Source: Haloarcula sp.
Lineage (GTDB): Archaea > Halobacteriota > Halobacteria > Halobacteriales > Haloarculaceae
Direction: 5' to 3'
Assembly (NCBI GenBank): GCA_028275075.1
Contig: JAQCNK010000202.1
Location: 1 to 9,161 of the forward strand
Length of the DNA stretch: 9,161 nt
Of the stretch, positions 7,229 to 9,161 are shown piece by piece (positions within the stretch are counted from its first letter, which is position 1; the number at the start of each line of letters is the position of its first letter). The position numbers and the translations under genes were made by a program. The notes below the pieces were generated by a model. That model did not search any database and had not been told where the DNA came from. It saw only the letters and a list, made by a program, of their open reading frames with translations.

Positions 7229-8152
7229 ATGCAGGACTTCGATCAGTTCAGCGATGTCGGCGAGGCGGAAGTGACACGCGCAATCGGCCAGGAGTGGAGC
7301 GAGGAGTTCATGGACTTCTCCGATACCGAGGTCATCATCATCGGCGGCGGCCCGTCAGGGCTGATGGCCGCAAAGGAGCTCTCCGAGCGCGGCGTCGAGG
7401 TCATGGTCGTCGAGAAGAACAACTACCTCGGTGGCGGGTTCTGGCTCGGCGGCTTCCTGATGAACAAGGTCACGGTGCGCGATCCGGCCCAAGAGATACT
7501 CTCGGACCTCGATGTGGACTACCTCCAGTCCGACGAGAGCGACGGGCTGTTCGTCGCCAACGGGCCCGAGGCGTGTTCAGGGCTGATCAAGGCCGCTTGT
7601 GACGCGGGCGCGAAGATACAGAATATGACGGAGTTTACCGATATCGTCATCCGCGAGGACCACCGCGTCGGCGGTATCGTGATGAACTGGACGCCGGTCC
7701 ACGCGCTGCCCCGTGAGATCACCTGCGTCGATCCTATCGCTGTGGAATCGGACCTTGTCATCGACGCGACGGGTCACGACGCCATGGCAGTGAAGAAACT
7801 CGACGAGCGAGGCGTCTTAGAGGGCGAGGGCCCCGAAGCGGGCGAGACGGGTATGGACCAGACCGGCGGCGACACATACGGTGCGCCTGGTCACGACTCG
7901 CCGGGCCACGACTCGATGTGGGTCGGCGAGAGCGAGGACGCAGTCGTCGAGCACACCGGGAAAGTCCACGACGGTCTCATCGCCACAGGAATGGCCACCG
8001 CGACCACGCACGGGCTGCCGCGCATGGGCCCGACCTTTGGCGCAATGCTCGTTTCCGGGAAGAAGGCTGCACAGGCCGCCCTGGACGAACTGCAGGTCGA
8101 CGCGCCCGACGTGACGCTTTCGACGAGTGGGCCCGCGCCGGCTGACGACTAA
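7229..8152 (+). CDS. thi4: Thiamine thiazole synthase (Thi4), cysteine type
   Basis: Makes the ADP-thiazole precursor of thiamine from NAD and glycine in the cytoplasm. The 307-residue protein begins [19 protein letters not shown]; the dinucleotide-binding GGGPSG is at 39-44, the ribose-binding acid Glu62 ends the second strand, and LGGGFWLGG is at 67-75. Cys166 in TCVDP aligns with yeast Thi4 Cys205, the sulfur donor, and with Haloferax volcanii Cys165, reported as essential. Asp168 and His183 keep the spacing of yeast Asp207 and His222. So this is probably the single-turnover cysteine type rather than the sulfide-using type of Methanocaldococcus, which has His at that place. An acidic, Gly/His/Asp-rich segment (about 198-233) contains a small tandem duplication. 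The frame stays open upstream to ATGs at 7193 and 7076, but those extensions cover hairpin repeat A or lack family similarity, so 7229 is preferred. It is transcribed away from the rpo operon and flanked by related palindromes. Confidence 0.96.
   Translation: MQDFDQFSDVGEAEVTRAIGQEWSEEFMDFSDTEVIIIGGGPSGLMAAKELSERGVEVMVVEKNNYLGGGFWLGGFLMNKVTVRDPAQEILSDLDVDYLQSDESDGLFVANGPEACSGLIKAACDAGAKIQNMTEFTDIVIREDHRVGGIVMNWTPVHALPREITCVDPIAVESDLVIDATGHDAMAVKKLDERGVLEGEGPEAGETGMDQTGGDTYGAPGHDSPGHDSMWVGESEDAVVEHTGKVHDGLIATGMATATTHGLPRMGPTFGAMLVSGKKAAQAALDELQVDAPDVTLSTSGPAPADD
7886..7915 (+). repeat. 15-bp tandem duplication inside thi4
   Basis: CCTGGTCACGACTCG (7886-7900) is followed directly by CCGGGCCACGACTCG (7901-7915), with two silent differences. 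It encodes PGHDS twice, residues 220-229, in the surface-loop segment between the first half of the enzyme and the conserved [12 protein letters not shown] stretch. It is in frame and probably harmless. Confidence 0.7.
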
Positions 8153-8183
8153 TACGACCCGTATATCCGTTCGTGTAACGATT
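8152..8183. repeat. Decayed half copy of the hairpin repeat at the thi4 stop
   Basis: CGACCCGTATA (8155-8165) is identical to the last 11 bases of element A (7168-7178). TGTAACGATT (8174-8183) is identical to 8223-8232 in the left half of element B, where it spans the end of the terminal repeat and the internal-loop CGAT. A short stem ATACG-ACC-CGTAT (8152-8164) starts at the last base of the thi4 stop codon. It looks like remains of one or two earlier insertions, and a thi4 transcript would carry it. Confidence 0.45.
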
Positions 8184-8209
8184 CGCTCCCCGAAGTAGTG
8201 AAAAACGAC

Positions 8210-8295
8210 TCATACGGTCGGTTGTAACGATTTACCGGTGATTTGCCGGGCCGGGTCCAGCAAATCCCGGCAATGGCTTACAACCGACCGTATGA
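8210..8295. repeat. 86-bp hairpin element B downstream of thi4
   Basis: Perfect 18-bp terminal inverted repeats TCATACGGTCGGTTGTAA (8210-8227) and TTACAACCGACCGTATGA (8278-8295). They enclose a 4x4 unpaired loop (CGAT 8228-8231, TGGC 8274-8277) and a second stem (8232-8246 with 8260-8273, one mismatch and one bulge), with a 13-base tip. Almost the whole element is one palindrome. Read on the minus strand its internal loops are GCCA and ATCG, against GCCC and ATCG in element A. I see no clear target-site duplication. Roles as a mobile palindromic repeat, an mRNA 3' end structure of thi4, or a protein-binding site remain open. Confidence 0.8.
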
Positions 8296-8318
8296 CGCCG
8301 TCGCCTCGACCGCAGGGC

Positions 8319-8326
8319 TTTATTTT
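8319..8326 (+). promoter_or_regulatory. TATA box of the membrane-protein gene at 8349
   Basis: TTTATTTT is centred about 27 bases before the ATG at 8349. In haloarchaea that spacing means transcription starts at or next to the start codon, that is a leaderless mRNA. The T-rich stretch could also help end thi4 transcription behind hairpin element B. Confidence 0.65.
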
Positions 8327-8348
8327 CCGTCGTAGTGACCTCGCAGTT

Positions 8349-9131
8349 ATGCAGGGGAAACCACCGGCCGCGTTGGGGAGTGGGGCGTACGTCGCAGGCG
8401 TGGTCGGAGCCGTTGCATTGCTTGGCGAGCCGTCCACCGCCACGGTCGCGGCCATCGCAGTCGGCGGGTTCTGTCTGGGTGTCGTCGCTGGCGGACTGGC
8501 GGTAACCCACAGTCAGCTCTTGGACCACAGGCTCACGTCGCGGTCCACCGGCGGGGCGCTGGTGGGGTTGGGCGTCTGGGTCACCTGGACCGGTGTGCAG
8601 TCCGGGGGCGACGGCCACTACCAGCTAGCCATCGGCAGTGTCTTTCTCGCCGTCGTCGGCTGGGCCGTAATGGTCGGACGTGAGCACCCAGCCGGCAACG
8701 GTGAAACGCTGGCGACACTCCCGCGGACGATGCCCCACGAGACCGCTGGCAACGGTCGGCGAGAACAGCTCAAGCGCCTCGGCGACGTGGGGGCTGTTGT
8801 CGTCGTCGCCGTGTTGTTCGCACGGGCGGTGACCCGGTCGGACCCATCAAGCTGGGTCTTTGCCGGCCTCTTCCTGGTGGTTACCCTCCCCGGAACGCGC
8901 TCGCGAGTCCGGCTGACCGACTCGGGACTGCTCACCACCCGGTACGTGTTCTGGCGAGTGCCGTTCGACCTATCACAGACGCCGTGGGCGGCGCTATACG
9001 GCTACGAGGCGACTGATGACCGACTCAGAATCGATACCAACTACGGACCGGATATCGTCTACGACCGCGACCAACTCGGGGATATCGACCACGTCGTCGG
9101 GGTGCTGGACGACCACATCCCGCAGCTGTGA
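8349..9131 (+). CDS. Predicted membrane protein with C-terminal soluble domain, family not recognised
   Basis: Unrecognised 260-residue protein. Hydrophobic stretches suggest about six membrane segments: residues 10-26, 31-52, 68-83, 92-109, 143-160 and 167-182. Between the fourth and fifth lies a polar loop of about 33 residues (110-142) rich in Gly, Asn, His and Arg. From about 184 to the end there is a soluble domain with alternating short strands (RVRLTDSGLL, TRYVFWRVPF, LYGYEA, LRIDTNY, DIVYDRDQL) and a closing helix (DIDHVVGVLDDHIPQL). That pattern resembles the small PH-like domains seen at the end of many haloarchaeal membrane proteins, but this is inference. The ATG at 8349 is chosen over the in-frame ATG at 8238 because the upstream part would be encoded by hairpin element B, and because a TATA box is ideally placed for 8349. 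It has its own promoter and no evident link to thiamine synthesis. Confidence 0.8.
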   Translation: MQGKPPAALGSGAYVAGVVGAVALLGEPSTATVAAIAVGGFCLGVVAGGLAVTHSQLLDHRLTSRSTGGALVGLGVWVTWTGVQSGGDGHYQLAIGSVFLAVVGWAVMVGREHPAGNGETLATLPRTMPHETAGNGRREQLKRLGDVGAVVVVAVLFARAVTRSDPSSWVFAGLFLVVTLPGTRSRVRLTDSGLLTTRYVFWRVPFDLSQTPWAALYGYEATDDRLRIDTNYGPDIVYDRDQLGDIDHVVGVLDDHIPQL

Positions 9132-9161
9132 GCCGTTCGCCCGGTGGCAAAACACTCTATT

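Noticed and set aside
8238..8348. N-terminal extension of the membrane protein from the ATG at 8238
   Set aside because: It would be encoded by hairpin element B and lies upstream of the well-placed TATA box for the ATG at 8349.

Overview
The window comes from a halophilic archaeon (class Halobacteria). Three things point there: high GC with strong G/C at third codon positions, very acidic proteins, and archaeal split RNA polymerase genes in the haloarchaeal order rpoH-rpoB2-rpoB1-rpoA1 (B'' and B' as separate genes). The tRNA-Asp and the haloarchaeal-type Thi4 agree. A Haloarcula-like relative is my guess; I cannot prove the genus from the sequence.

Layout. From 6427 down to position 1 the minus strand carries one tightly packed operon: rpoH (subunit H/Rpb5), rpoB2 (B''), rpoB1 (B') and rpoA1 (A'), the last cut by the window edge after 935 codons. 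The junctions are TAATG (1-base overlap), TAA-C-ATG and TAA-G-ATG, so translational coupling is likely. Together the genes encode most of the catalytic core of RNA polymerase. rpoA1 carries an in-frame double palindrome (943-985) that looks like an inserted palindromic element. Positions 6428-6704 hold divergent promoters for the rpo operon (minus) and tRNA-Asp(GTC) (plus, 6705-6777).

Positions 6778-7228 contain no convincing gene but are full of structure. There is a trailer hairpin behind the tRNA, two palindromic units built from inverted and direct copies of the tRNA 3' end (6820-6904 and 6962-7041), a second degenerate trailer hairpin, an 8-bp stem, and a 74-bp hairpin element with 17-bp perfect inverted ends (7105-7178). 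They read as remnants of repeated tRNA-targeted integration or duplication plus a small palindromic repeat.

Thi4, the thiazole synthase of thiamine biosynthesis, follows on the plus strand (7229-8152) with the active-site cysteine intact. After it come a decayed half repeat and a second long hairpin element (8210-8295, 18-bp perfect ends). This one appears to be an inverted, diverged relative of the element upstream of thi4, so the gene sits between two related palindromes. The last gene (8349-9131) is an unrecognised multi-membrane-span protein with a soluble C-terminal beta-rich domain, probably read from a leaderless transcript.

The most novel material is non-coding: the paired hairpin elements around thi4, the tRNA-3'-end palindromes, and the palindromic in-frame insertion in the essential gene rpoA1.
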